From: Aeromicrobium ginsengisoli
GTDB lineage: Bacteria > Actinomycetota > Actinomycetes > Propionibacteriales > Nocardioidaceae
Direction of reading: 5' to 3'
DNA: 64,000 nt
Assembly: GCF_004134905.2 (NCBI RefSeq)
Contig: NZ_SDPQ02000002.1
Span: 62,001-126,000 of the forward strand
The notes below the pieces were generated by a model. It searched no databases, had not been told where the DNA came from, and saw only the letters and a program-made list of their open reading frames with translations. The first letter of the stretch is position 1. Every line of letters starts with the position of its first letter. Position numbers and translations under genes: made by a program. Shown here in pieces: positions 19,610-27,517 of the stretch.

Positions 19610-20662
19610 TTACTTCTTGCCCAGGAGCCCGTTCAGCAGGCCGGGGATCAAACCCTCTTGGTTCTCGTCACCGAGGACGGCGCCGATCACCGGGTCCGTG
19701 AGGTCAGTCAGGCTCGGTGCCTTGGTGGTGGGTGCCGTCGTCGGCAGCGGCAGCGACACGATGGGCTTGTCGGTCGACGTGCTGGCCGCCGGCTTCGCCG
19801 GGGTCTTGGGGTCGGAGTCCGAGGGCTTGCCCGACTTGTCGTCGGACGACTCACTGCCCGCGCTGCTGGGGGTCACCGACAGGTCCTTGACCGAGGCGAC
19901 GAGCTGCTGGAGGTCGCCGGTCGTGCAGGCGGAGCACAGCGACGATGCCTGGGTCGCCAGCTCGGTGATCGTTGCTGTGGCGGCCTCGAACGAGTCGTCG
20001 GCGCCCGGGGGCAGCTGCGACGACAGCGCTGACAGGTCGGCGGTGGCCTCGACCGCGAAGTCGTTGACGGTGCGGATCGACTTCTTCTCGCCGTTGCCGG
20101 TGTAGGCACTGAACAGTGCGGTCGATCCGGATTCGGCCTGCGAGGAGAAGTCCTCGAGCGTCTGGGCGATGAGGCTCTCGGAGGCGCCCTTGCCGCTGAG
20201 CTTGCGAGCCTCGGCGAGGCGCTCGGCGGCCTGACGCAGCTGGAACGAGCCGCGCGAGGCGTCGTCGCGGTGCAGAGCGAGCTCGACGGACTCGACGCTG
20301 CGCTTGACCGGATAGAGCATCTCGCCGGGCACGGCGGACGCGCTCGACGCCACGATGCCGACGACTCCGGCCGACGCGACCATGGCGGCGGTGAGGCCGG
20401 CGACGCGACGGCGGACGGGGCTGGCCTCGCGGGTCCGGGTGGGCGACGGCGTGGCCGGCATCGGCACGAGGACCGTCTGGGCCTCGGTCATGAGTTGGGT
20501 GCGCAGAGACTCGCGGAACATCGGGGTGGGCTCGGCAACTGCCGACTCGCACAAGGTCTCGGCGAAGCGCACGAGCTCGGCGATGTGTTCGTCGCCGGGT
20601 GCGCGGCCGCTCCAGGCCTCCTCGAAGGACTGGGCGTCGTCGTGGAAGCGACGGCCGATCAT
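19610..20662 (-). CDS. membrane anti-sigma factor with DUF5667 domain (RsbN-like)
   Basis: 350 residues. A cytoplasmic N-terminal part (1-85) begins FHDDAQSFEEAW and contains FRESLRTQLM. One membrane helix (about 87-109) ends ASSASAVPGEMLYPVKRSVES, the signature opening of DUF5667, and a helical extracytoplasmic domain runs to about 220. A Ser/Pro/Thr/Lys linker and a hydrophobic tail follow. It lies about 100 bases downstream of a BldN-type sigma gene; in Streptomyces the equivalent neighbour is RsbN, the BldN anti-sigma. Partnership here is inferred from this arrangement. Confidence 0.82.
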   Translation of the reverse strand: MIGRRFHDDAQSFEEAWSGRAPGDEHIAELVRFAETLCESAVAEPTPMFRESLRTQLMTEAQTVLVPMPATPSPTRTREASPVRRRVAGLTAAMVASAGVVGIVASSASAVPGEMLYPVKRSVESVELALHRDDASRGSFQLRQAAERLAEARKLSGKGASESLIAQTLEDFSSQAESGSTALFSAYTGNGEKKSIRTVNDFAVEATADLSALSSQLPPGADDSFEAATATITELATQASSLCSACTTGDLQQLVASVKDLSVTPSSAGSESSDDKSGKPSDSDPKTPAKPAASTSTDKPIVSLPLPTTAPTTKAPSLTDLTDPVIGAVLGDENQEGLIPGLLNGLLGKK

Positions 20663-20759
20663 GATGCGTTCCTCACTGCTGTGGACGTTCCACCACGTAC
20701 AACGACGTGGGCGTCCGCGAAGTTACGGGGAAATGACAGGACAAAGTGGGCAGTGGCGA

Positions 20760-21461
20760 TCATCGCGCGTCCTCCGGCATCGTCTTGGCAAGACTGCGGA
20801 CGGCACGCAGCTGGAGCTGCTTGATGGCACCCTCGCTGCGCCCGAGGGCGGCGGCGGTCTGGGCGATCGACAGGCCTTGGATGAAGCGCATGAGGATGCA
20901 GTCGCGCTGCTCCTTGGGGAGAGCGTTGACGGCCTCGAACAGCATCTCGTTGGAGATGAGGGCGAGGACCTCCTGCTCGGGGCTGGGGACCGTGACCTTG
21001 CCCTCGGGAATCGTCTCGGCGACGATCTCGAGCCGGGCCCGGCTGGACTTGAAGTGGTCGGCGACGAGATTGCGCGCGATCGTGGTCAGCCAGGCGCCGA
21101 AGTCCTTGCCCTGCCAGTTGAACCGCTGGATGGCGCGGAGGCCGCGGACGAATGTCTCGCTCGTGAGGTCCTCGGCGAGCTGCTGGGACCCGACGCGGTA
21201 GTAGACGAAGCGGAACACGCCCGTCACGTAGTGGTCGTAGAGCTGGCCGAACGCCTCGGCATCGCCCTCCTTGGCCAGGTCGACCAGAGCGCGAAGGCGA
21301 GTGGCCTCGGGGTCCTGGTCGTCCTGCGGGCTGGAGGAGCCGGTCGACGGCGCGTACGCGGGCGAATCCGCCACGGCGAGCGCGATGAGGAGGGACCTGT
21401 CGTCAGGGGTGGCAAGGGCCAGCGACAGCGCGACGCGCAACCGACTCGTGGTGCTTCTCAC
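20760..21461 (-). CDS. ECF RNA polymerase sigma factor, BldN-type
   Basis: 233 residues. Sigma-2 (about 65-135) contains FGQLYDHYVTGVFRFVYYRV, AEDLTSETFVRGL and FGAWLTTIARNLVADH. Sigma-4 (about 170-225) contains LPKEQRDCILMRFIQGLSIA and GRSEGAIKQLQLRAVRSL. An N-terminal extension of about 55 residues, Ala/Leu-rich then Ser/Pro/Asp-rich, precedes sigma-2; Streptomyces BldN has a pro-sequence here that is removed by proteolysis. The GTG start follows GGGAGGG. Context (proC/bS22 on one side, rex-hem on the other) is the same as bldN in Streptomyces, which supports orthology. Confidence 0.88.
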   Translation of the reverse strand: MRSTTSRLRVALSLALATPDDRSLLIALAVADSPAYAPSTGSSSPQDDQDPEATRLRALVDLAKEGDAEAFGQLYDHYVTGVFRFVYYRVGSQQLAEDLTSETFVRGLRAIQRFNWQGKDFGAWLTTIARNLVADHFKSSRARLEIVAETIPEGKVTVPSPEQEVLALISNEMLFEAVNALPKEQRDCILMRFIQGLSIAQTAAALGRSEGAIKQLQLRAVRSLAKTMPEDAR

Positions 21462-21507
21462 AGGCCCTCCCTGATCCCCGAAATACTAACCCGGGTCGGA
21501 GATGCTG

Positions 21508-22392
21508 TCAGTTCGTTCGATTTTTCCGATGTCTCAGCACGCGCCAGGCGCCGCCTGCCGCAATCGCTGCCATGACGCCCTTCCCGCCGACCAGCGCGAC
21601 CTTGCGGCCGGTGCGGTAGTCGCGGATGCGCCAGTCGTTGGCCCGCGCGTGGGCGCGCAAGGTGGAGTCCGGGTTCACCGCGCAGGGATGACCCACCAGC
21701 GACAGCATCGGCAGGTCGTTGCTGGAGTCTGAGTACGCATAGCAGTCGGCGAGCACGAGTCCCTCGCGCTCGGCGATGTCCCGGATCGCCGCGGCCTTGC
21801 CCTCGCCGTGCAGCATCTCGCCGACGAGCTCGCCGGTGTAGACGCCGTCGACGTGTGCCGACACCGTGCCGAGGGCGCCCGTCAGGCCGAGGCGCCGCGC
21901 GATGACGTTGGCGATCTCGACCGGGGCGGCGGTCACGAGCCAGACGCGTTGACCGCGATCGAGGTGCCACTGGGCGATGGCGCGCGTGCCGGGCCAGATC
22001 TTGTGTGCCATGTGCTCGTCGAAGATCTCCTCGCCGATCTCCTCCAGCTCCGAGACCCGGTGGCCGGCGATGAACGCCAGCGCCGACGAGCGGGCCTTGG
22101 CGATGTGCTCGGGATCCTCGACCCCGGCGACCCGGAAGTAGAGCTGTTGCCAGGTGGCCTTGGCGATGTCCTTGGTCGTGAAGAACTTGCGCCGATGGAG
22201 GCCGCGGGCGAGGTGGAAGATCGATGCGCCCTGCATGATCGTGTTGTCGACGTCGAAGAACGCCGCGGCGGTCGTGTCGGGCTCGGTCGACAGTGCGCTC
22301 TCGATCTCGGCGGCCGACGCGGCAGCCTGACCGGACAGCACGGATCGCGAGCGCAGATTGCGCGGCTGATCGGGTCGTGCGTCCCGTGACAT
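21508..22392 (-). CDS. HAD-IB family hydrolase, SerB1-like
   Basis: 294 residues with the HAD core motif I FFDVDNTIMQGASIF (nucleophile Asp47, general acid Asp49), a helical cap with FFTTKDIAKATWQQLYF, motif II VWLVTAAPVEIAN and motif IV CYAYSDSSNDLPML. It matches the HAD-IB proteins annotated serB1 next to hemA in mycobacteria, which may act on phosphoserine or on other phosphomonoesters. Divergent from the acyl-CoA ligase with about 50 bases between starts. Confidence 0.88.
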   Translation of the reverse strand: MSRDARPDQPRNLRSRSVLSGQAAASAAEIESALSTEPDTTAAAFFDVDNTIMQGASIFHLARGLHRRKFFTTKDIAKATWQQLYFRVAGVEDPEHIAKARSSALAFIAGHRVSELEEIGEEIFDEHMAHKIWPGTRAIAQWHLDRGQRVWLVTAAPVEIANVIARRLGLTGALGTVSAHVDGVYTGELVGEMLHGEGKAAAIRDIAEREGLVLADCYAYSDSSNDLPMLSLVGHPCAVNPDSTLRAHARANDWRIRDYRTGRKVALVGGKGVMAAIAAGGAWRVLRHRKNRTN

Positions 22393-22445
22393 GTAACCGA
22401 GACTAACGTCCTCCGGCGGGTCTCACGTGTGGTTGACTCGGAGGC

Positions 22446-24017
22446 GTGACAGTCAATGTCAGCGACTACCTCCGCGACGCTGCGTCCACCGATCCAGATG
22501 GCGTTGCACTGGTCGAGCATCGCGCCGAACGCCGCGAGATCACCTGGCGTCAGCTCGACGATGCGGCAGACGCCGTCGCGCGCGGGCTGTCCGCCCGCGG
22601 GCTCGTCGCCGGCCACCGGGTCGCGGTCGTGATGGCCAACCGGATCGACCTGCCGATCGCCTACTTCGGCATCCTGCGCGGCGGCATGGTCGCGGTGCCG
22701 ATCAACCCTCGATCCACGACCCGCGAGATCGGTCGCATGCTCGCCGATTCCTTGGCCCGGGTCGTGCTCTGCGACGAGGCCGGTGTGGCCCAGGTCCGCG
22801 AGGCGGTCACCGACGACCACCAGATCAGCGTGATCGTCGACGGCGCCAAGCCGCAGAAGGACGAGACGGCATTCGAGGCGTTCCTCGCTGACGCGGCCGG
22901 CACCGATCCGGCTGCCCCCGCCGACGCCGAGGCGCTCGCGGTCGTCCTCTACACCTCTGGCACCAGCGGCAAGCCACGCGGCGCGATGCTGACGCACCGG
23001 GCCATGATCGCCAACATCGAGCAGATCGCCCAGCTCGATCCGCCGGCCATGACGTCCGACGACGTGTGCCTCGGCCTGCTGCCCATGTTCCACATCTACG
23101 GCCTCAACTGCGTTCTGGGCCAGGCCGTACGCCAGGGTGCCCGCGTGCTGCTCGTCGACGGCTTCGACCCCGACGGGCTGCTGGACCAGATCGTCGAGGA
23201 AGGCGTCACCAACATCCCGCTGGCCCCGCCCGTCGTGGCCGCTTGGGCCGGGCGCGACGACCTCCGCGACAAGCTCGCCCGCGTCACCACGATCCTGTCG
23301 GGTGCCTCGGCGCTCGACCCCGAGCTCGCCGAGACGTTCTTCGCGTCCTCCGGCAAGCACATCGAGCAGGGTTATGGGCTCACCGAGACGGCACCCGTCA
23401 TCGCGACGACGTTCGGCTCGCTGCGCGAGCCCGACGCGCCACCCAAAGCCGGCTCGGTCGGCCGGCCGTTGCCCGGCATCGAGGTCCGCATCGTCGAGGC
23501 CAACAACGCCGACGCGCATGCCGGCGACCCCGCCGAGATCTGGGTCAAGGGCGACAACCTCTTCTCCGGCTACTGGCCCGACGGTGTCGACGGGCCGCGC
23601 GACGACGGTTGGTATCCGACAGGTGACATCGGGTTCCTCGACGAGGACGGCGACCTGACGCTCGTCGACCGGCTGCGCGAGCTGGTGATCGTCTCGGGCT
23701 TCAACGTCTATCCGTTCGAGGTCGAGGACGTCATCGCGGAGGTCCCGGGCGTCGTCCAGGTGGCCGTCGTCGGCCTCCCCGACGAGGAGACCGGCGAGGC
23801 AGTCGTGGCGTTCGTCGTCCCGGAGAACGCCGACACCCCCGAGTCCACGATCATCGAGTCGGTCGAGGCGCACTGCCGCACGCGGCTCGCCAGGTTCAAG
23901 CAGCCCAAGCGGGTCGTCGTGGTGCAAGGTCTCCCGCACTCGGCGACGGGCAAGGTCGCCAAGGGCCGGCTGCGCGCGCTCGCGCGGAGCGAGACACTCG
24001 GCCTCGACGCATCGTGA
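22446..24017 (+). CDS. acyl-CoA synthetase (AMP-forming, FadD-like)
   Basis: 523 residues of the ANL superfamily. P-loop VLYTSGTSGKPRGAMLTHRA near 168; QGYGLTETAPVIATTFG near 312; YPTGDIGFLDEDGDLTLVDRL near 390 with the hinge; and the catalytic lysine in SATGKVAKGRLR near 505. It activates a fatty or other carboxylic acid with ATP and CoA; chain length unknown. The GTGA overlap with the glutaredoxin gene indicates one transcript. Not part of the mycobacterial hem block, so likely a lineage insertion. Confidence 0.9.
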   Translation: MTVNVSDYLRDAASTDPDGVALVEHRAERREITWRQLDDAADAVARGLSARGLVAGHRVAVVMANRIDLPIAYFGILRGGMVAVPINPRSTTREIGRMLADSLARVVLCDEAGVAQVREAVTDDHQISVIVDGAKPQKDETAFEAFLADAAGTDPAAPADAEALAVVLYTSGTSGKPRGAMLTHRAMIANIEQIAQLDPPAMTSDDVCLGLLPMFHIYGLNCVLGQAVRQGARVLLVDGFDPDGLLDQIVEEGVTNIPLAPPVVAAWAGRDDLRDKLARVTTILSGASALDPELAETFFASSGKHIEQGYGLTETAPVIATTFGSLREPDAPPKAGSVGRPLPGIEVRIVEANNADAHAGDPAEIWVKGDNLFSGYWPDGVDGPRDDGWYPTGDIGFLDEDGDLTLVDRLRELVIVSGFNVYPFEVEDVIAEVPGVVQVAVVGLPDEETGEAVVAFVVPENADTPESTIIESVEAHCRTRLARFKQPKRVVVVQGLPHSATGKVAKGRLRALARSETLGLDAS

Positions 24018-24271
24018 CGATCGCGCACGCCGACGACGCCCGCGTCGTCGTCTACTCCCGTCCGGGCTGTCACCTGTGCGAGGTCGCCGAGGCGCTGGTC
24101 GCGGAGATCTGCGCCGAGACGGGTGACACGTGGGCACGCGTCGACATCACGGACGACGCCGATCTGACTGCCCGGTTCACCGACCAGGTGCCAGTGACGT
24201 TCGTCGACGGGGCACAGCATGACTTCTGGCGGGTGGATGCGGCGCGGCTGCGGGGGGCTCTTGAAAGCTGA
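24014..24271 (+). CDS. glutaredoxin-like (DUF836) thiol protein
   Basis: 85 residues of thioredoxin fold with a CxxC active site in YSRPGCHLCEVAEAL (Cys19, Cys22) and a cis-Pro region DQVPVTFVDGAQHDFWRV. A homologue precedes hemA in mycobacteria. It is coupled to the upstream ligase by a GTGA overlap. Likely a cytoplasmic disulfide reductase; partner unknown. Confidence 0.9.
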   Translation: MTIAHADDARVVVYSRPGCHLCEVAEALVAEICAETGDTWARVDITDDADLTARFTDQVPVTFVDGAQHDFWRVDAARLRGALES

Positions 24272-24335
24272 GGCCTGGGGCTTCGCGCATGTGAGATATG
24301 CCATCGCCCTGTGGTGACGTGGGTCACACGTCTCG

Positions 24336-24420
24336 CGTGGTTTCGACAGACTGGCGCCTGCGGCGCGGATCGCTCAACCTCCTCGGGCGTTCGCTCGCAG
24401 GGCTCGCTCAGCCCTCGGAT
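24336..24420. repeat. degenerate intergenic repeat upstream of rex
   Basis: The stretch contains TTTCGACAGACT (24341-24352), one base from the reverse complement of the core of the 24-bp repeat found in menD and ccsB. It continues with GGCGCCTGCGGCGC and CGCTCGCAGGGCTCGCTCAG, the CG-clamped pattern of interspersed repeats of actinobacterial intergenic regions. It occupies the space between the glutaredoxin stop and the Rex operator and contains no supportable gene. Confidence 0.5.
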
Positions 24421-24421
24421 T

Positions 24422-24439
24422 TTGTTAACGCGTTCACAA
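24422..24439. promoter_or_regulatory. Rex operator upstream of rex-hem genes
   Basis: TTGTTAACGCGTTCACAA matches the actinobacterial Rex site TTGTGAACGCGTTCACAA at 17 of 18 positions. TTAAACT follows five bases later as a possible -10, so bound Rex would block the promoter. It indicates autorepression relieved by a high NADH/NAD+ ratio, as shown for Streptomyces rex-hemACD. Confidence 0.9.
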
Positions 24440-24512
24440 ACTCTTAAACTGGGCGGGCACCGCGCGCCAGTCCCGACAGGGATAATCCCCGGCCGTGCAG
24501 TGCAGGAGCACC

Positions 24513-25196
24513 GTGACCATACTTCGCACGCCCCTCGCGGACGGCAGCGCTCGTGGCATCCCTGATGCCACCGTCGCACGTCTGCCGGTCTACCTGCGCG
24601 CGCTCAACGCGCTGACCGAGCAGGGTGTCTCGACGTGTTCGTCAAACGACCTCGCCGAGAACGCGGGCGTCAACCCGGCCAAGCTCCGCAAGGACCTGTC
24701 CTACCTCGGCTCCTACGGCACCCGCGGTGTCGGCTACGACGTCGAGTACCTCCGCTACCAGATCGCCCGCGAGATCGGCCAGACCCAGGACTGGGACGTC
24801 GTCATCGTCGGCGTCGGCAACCTCGGGTCCGCGCTCTCGGCCTACCAGGGCTTCAGCACCCGTGGCATCCGCGTGGCGGCCCTCGTCGACGCCGACCCCA
24901 AGCGCGTCGGCACCACGATCTCCGGCATCACGGTCTCCTCGCTCGACGACCTCCCGGCGATCGTCGAGGAGCGGGCCATCTCGATCGGCATCATCGCGAC
25001 GCCCGGCACCGCGGCCCAGGAGGTCGCCGACCGCCTCGTCGCGGCGGGTGTGACGAGCATCCTCAACTTCGCGCCGGCCCTCGTGCAGGTGCCCGACGGC
25101 GTCGACGTACGCAAGGTCGACCTGTCGATCGAGCTGCAGATCCTCGCCTATCACGAGCAGCGCAAGGCCGGGAACGACAAGGTGGTGGGCGCATGA
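24513..25196 (+). CDS. rex: redox-sensing transcriptional repressor Rex
   Basis: About 227 residues. The N-terminal winged helix reads VARLPVYLRALNALTEQGVS and ENAGVNPAKLRKDLSYLGSY; a Rossmann domain follows with DVVIVGVGNLGSALSAYQGF (NAD(H) site) and IGIIATPGTAAQEVADRL. NADH binding releases DNA when respiration stalls. GGAG five bases before the GTG at 24513 favours it over the GTG at 24495. The stop overlaps the start of a 28-codon mini-ORF (ATGA). Binding-site matches are seen upstream of this gene and of nuoA. Confidence 0.96.
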   Translation: MTILRTPLADGSARGIPDATVARLPVYLRALNALTEQGVSTCSSNDLAENAGVNPAKLRKDLSYLGSYGTRGVGYDVEYLRYQIAREIGQTQDWDVVIVGVGNLGSALSAYQGFSTRGIRVAALVDADPKRVGTTISGITVSSLDDLPAIVEERAISIGIIATPGTAAQEVADRLVAAGVTSILNFAPALVQVPDGVDVRKVDLSIELQILAYHEQRKAGNDKVVGA

Positions 25197-25279
25197 GCGA
25201 GCGCAGCGAACGAATCATCAAGGCAGCAATCATGCCGACGCCTCCGTATCGTGCCCTTTCCTCGGAGGTGGCGGCATGA
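25193..25279 (+). CDS. 28-codon mini-ORF bridging rex and hemA
   Basis: Starts inside the rex stop (ATGA at 25193) and stops inside the hemA start (ATGA at 25276). It reads MSERSERIIKAAIMPTPPYR then ALSSEVAA. TCGGAGGTGG within its last codons is the hemA ribosome site. A related 27-codon ORF at 40504-40587 bridges resB and ccsB in exactly the same way. Either a peptide is made, or the element serves to couple translation; no function is known to me. Confidence 0.5.
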   Translation: MSERSERIIKAAIMPTPPYRALSSEVAA

Positions 25280-26571
25280 GCGTCTTGGTAGTTGGTATGT
25301 CGCACAAGTCGGCGCCGATCGACGTGCTCGAGCGCGCGTCGCTCGACACGGACGCCGCGGTCAAGCTCTCGCACCTCGTGCTCGAGGCGCCGTTCGTCTC
25401 CGAGTCGGTCGTCATCTCGACGTGCAACCGGGTCGAGATCTACGTCGAGGCCGAACGGTTCCACGGCGCCGTCGAAGAGGTGTCGCGCCTGCTCGCCGAG
25501 CACTCGGGCCTCGACCGCGACGACTTCGTCCGCCACGTCTACGTCCACTTCGACGAGGCCGCTGTCGCGCACCTGTTCGGCGTCGCCGCCGGCATGGACT
25601 CGATGATCCTCGGTGAGAGCCAGATCCTCGGCCAGGTCCGCGACGCGCTGCACAGCGCCCAGGCCGAGCAGACCGTCGGCTCGGCACTCAACGCGCTGTT
25701 CCAGCAGGCCCTGCGCATCGGCAAGCGCGGTCACGCCGAGACCGGCATCGACCGCCTCGCCCCGTCGATCGTCACCGCCGGCCTCGATGCGGCCGGTGCC
25801 GTCGTCGACGCCGACGACACCCGCTTCCTGGTCGCCGGTGCCGGCACGATGGCCAGCCTCGCCGTCCGTACGTTGATCAACCGTGGTGTCGCGCCGAGCC
25901 ACATCATGGTCGCCAACCGCACGTTCCAGCGGGCGTACGCCCTGGTCGCCACGTTCGGCGTCAGCGCGGTCCGCTGGGAGGCCATGGACGTCGAGCTCGC
26001 CGCGACCGACGTGCTGATCAGCTGCACCGGCGCGACAGGTGTCGTGTTCGACCGCGAGCGCATCGCCCGAGCCGGTGCCGGCCGCTCGATGGCCCTGATC
26101 GACCTGGCCCTGCCCCGCGACATCGATCCCGGCGTCCGTGACGTCGACGGTGTCGACCTCATCGACCTCGTCGTCCTGGCGCGGCTCGGCGAGAACACCG
26201 AGCTCGCGGGCGATGTCGAGCAGGTGCGCGCGATCGTCGAGGACGAGGTCCGTACGTTCCTCGCCGCCAAGGCCGCCTCGCACATCACCCCGACCGTCGT
26301 CGCGCTGCGCACGATGGCGACCGATGTCGTCGCCGCCGAGCTCGCGCGCATCGAGACCCGGCTGCCCGACCTCACCGCCGACGAGCTCGCCGCGGTCCGC
26401 AAGGCGCTGCACCGTGTCGCCGAGAAGCTCATCCATGCCCCGACCGTCCGCGTCCAGCAGCTCATCGACGGCCGCGCCGACCTCACGTACGCCGAGGCGC
26501 TCGCCGACCTGTTCGCGCTCGACCAGTCCACCGTCGATGCCGTGACCCAGGTCAAGGGGGAGTCCTCATGA
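25276..26571 (+). CDS. hemA: glutamyl-tRNA reductase
   Basis: First committed step of C5 heme synthesis: reduces glutamyl-tRNA to glutamate-1-semialdehyde with NADPH. 431 residues: VVGMSHKSAPIDVLERASL at the N-terminus, catalytic Cys in VISTCNRVEIYVE near 50, GMDSMILGESQILGQVRDA near 110, NADPH Rossmann FLVAGAGTMASLAVRTL near 185, and a C-terminal dimerisation helix region. Overlaps hemC by ATGA. Partner of hemL at 35.6 kb. Confidence 0.97.
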   Translation: MSVLVVGMSHKSAPIDVLERASLDTDAAVKLSHLVLEAPFVSESVVISTCNRVEIYVEAERFHGAVEEVSRLLAEHSGLDRDDFVRHVYVHFDEAAVAHLFGVAAGMDSMILGESQILGQVRDALHSAQAEQTVGSALNALFQQALRIGKRGHAETGIDRLAPSIVTAGLDAAGAVVDADDTRFLVAGAGTMASLAVRTLINRGVAPSHIMVANRTFQRAYALVATFGVSAVRWEAMDVELAATDVLISCTGATGVVFDRERIARAGAGRSMALIDLALPRDIDPGVRDVDGVDLIDLVVLARLGENTELAGDVEQVRAIVEDEVRTFLAAKAASHITPTVVALRTMATDVVAAELARIETRLPDLTADELAAVRKALHRVAEKLIHAPTVRVQQLIDGRADLTYAEALADLFALDQSTVDAVTQVKGESS

Positions 26572-27488
26572 CCGTCCTCCGCCTCGGCACGCGCGCGTCC
26601 GCGCTCGCCGTGACCCAGTCAGGCCTGATCGCCGACCGCCTCCGGGCGACCGGCGTCGAGGTCGAGCTCGTCACGATCTCCACCGAGGGCGACCGCAGCC
26701 GGCAGCCGCTCGTCGAGTTCGGCGGCCAGGGCGTGTTCGTCGCTGCCCTGCGCGAGGCGCTCGTGCGCGGTGACGTCGACATCGCCGTGCACTCGCTCAA
26801 GGACCTGCCCACGACACCCGATCCGCGCCTCGCCCTCGCCGCGATCCCGCAGCGCGAGGACCCGCGTGACGTGCTGGTGGCCCGCGACGGGCTGACCCTC
26901 GGTGAGCTGCCACAGGGGGCCCGCGTCGGCACCGGCTCGCCGCGGCGTGAGGCGCAGCTCAACGCGCTGGGCCTCGGCGTCGAGGTCGTCCCGATCCGGG
27001 GCAACGTCGACACCCGCATCGCCAAGGTCGCCTCAGGCGACTACGACGGCGTCCTGCTCGCCCGTGCCGGTCTGCTGCGGCTCGGCCGCGCCGGCGAGGC
27101 GACCGAAGTCCTTGATCCACTGCAGATGCTTCCCGCCCCCGGGCAGGGAGCGCTTGCCTGCGAATGTCGCGCCAATGATGACGCGACGATCCACCTGCTC
27201 AGCGTTCTCGACGACAGCGACACCCGCGCTGCCGTCACCGCTGAGCGCAGCCTCCTCGCCACCCTCGAGGCAGGTTGCAGTGCACCTGTGGGAGCTCTTG
27301 CCGAAGTCGCCCAAGGCGACGACGGTGACGAGCTCTGGCTTCGTGCCGTGGTCGGAAGCATTTCCGGCTCGCCCACCATCCGACTGTCCGCGACCGGCTT
27401 GCCATCCGAAGCCGCAGCGGTCGGGGAGCGTCTCGCTGCCGAGATGCTCGCCGAAGGCGCAGACACCCTTGTGGCTGTCGCCTCATAA
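26568..27488 (+). CDS. hemC: porphobilinogen deaminase (hydroxymethylbilane synthase)
   Basis: Polymerises four porphobilinogens to hydroxymethylbilane. 306 residues: RLGTRASALAVTQSGLIADRL near the start, VDIAVHSLKDLPTTPDPRLAL (catalytic Asp region) near 65-85, GTGSPRREAQLNAL, and the dipyrromethane-attaching Cys in LEAGCSAPVGALAEV near 240. Codon and base composition agree with neighbours. Coupled to hemA by a 4-base overlap; hemD follows after 29 bases. Confidence 0.97.
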   Translation: MTVLRLGTRASALAVTQSGLIADRLRATGVEVELVTISTEGDRSRQPLVEFGGQGVFVAALREALVRGDVDIAVHSLKDLPTTPDPRLALAAIPQREDPRDVLVARDGLTLGELPQGARVGTGSPRREAQLNALGLGVEVVPIRGNVDTRIAKVASGDYDGVLLARAGLLRLGRAGEATEVLDPLQMLPAPGQGALACECRANDDATIHLLSVLDDSDTRAAVTAERSLLATLEAGCSAPVGALAEVAQGDDGDELWLRAVVGSISGSPTIRLSATGLPSEAAAVGERLAAEMLAEGADTLVAVAS

Positions 27489-27517
27489 CCCCCAGGCAGA
27501 TCGAGAAAAGGACCACC

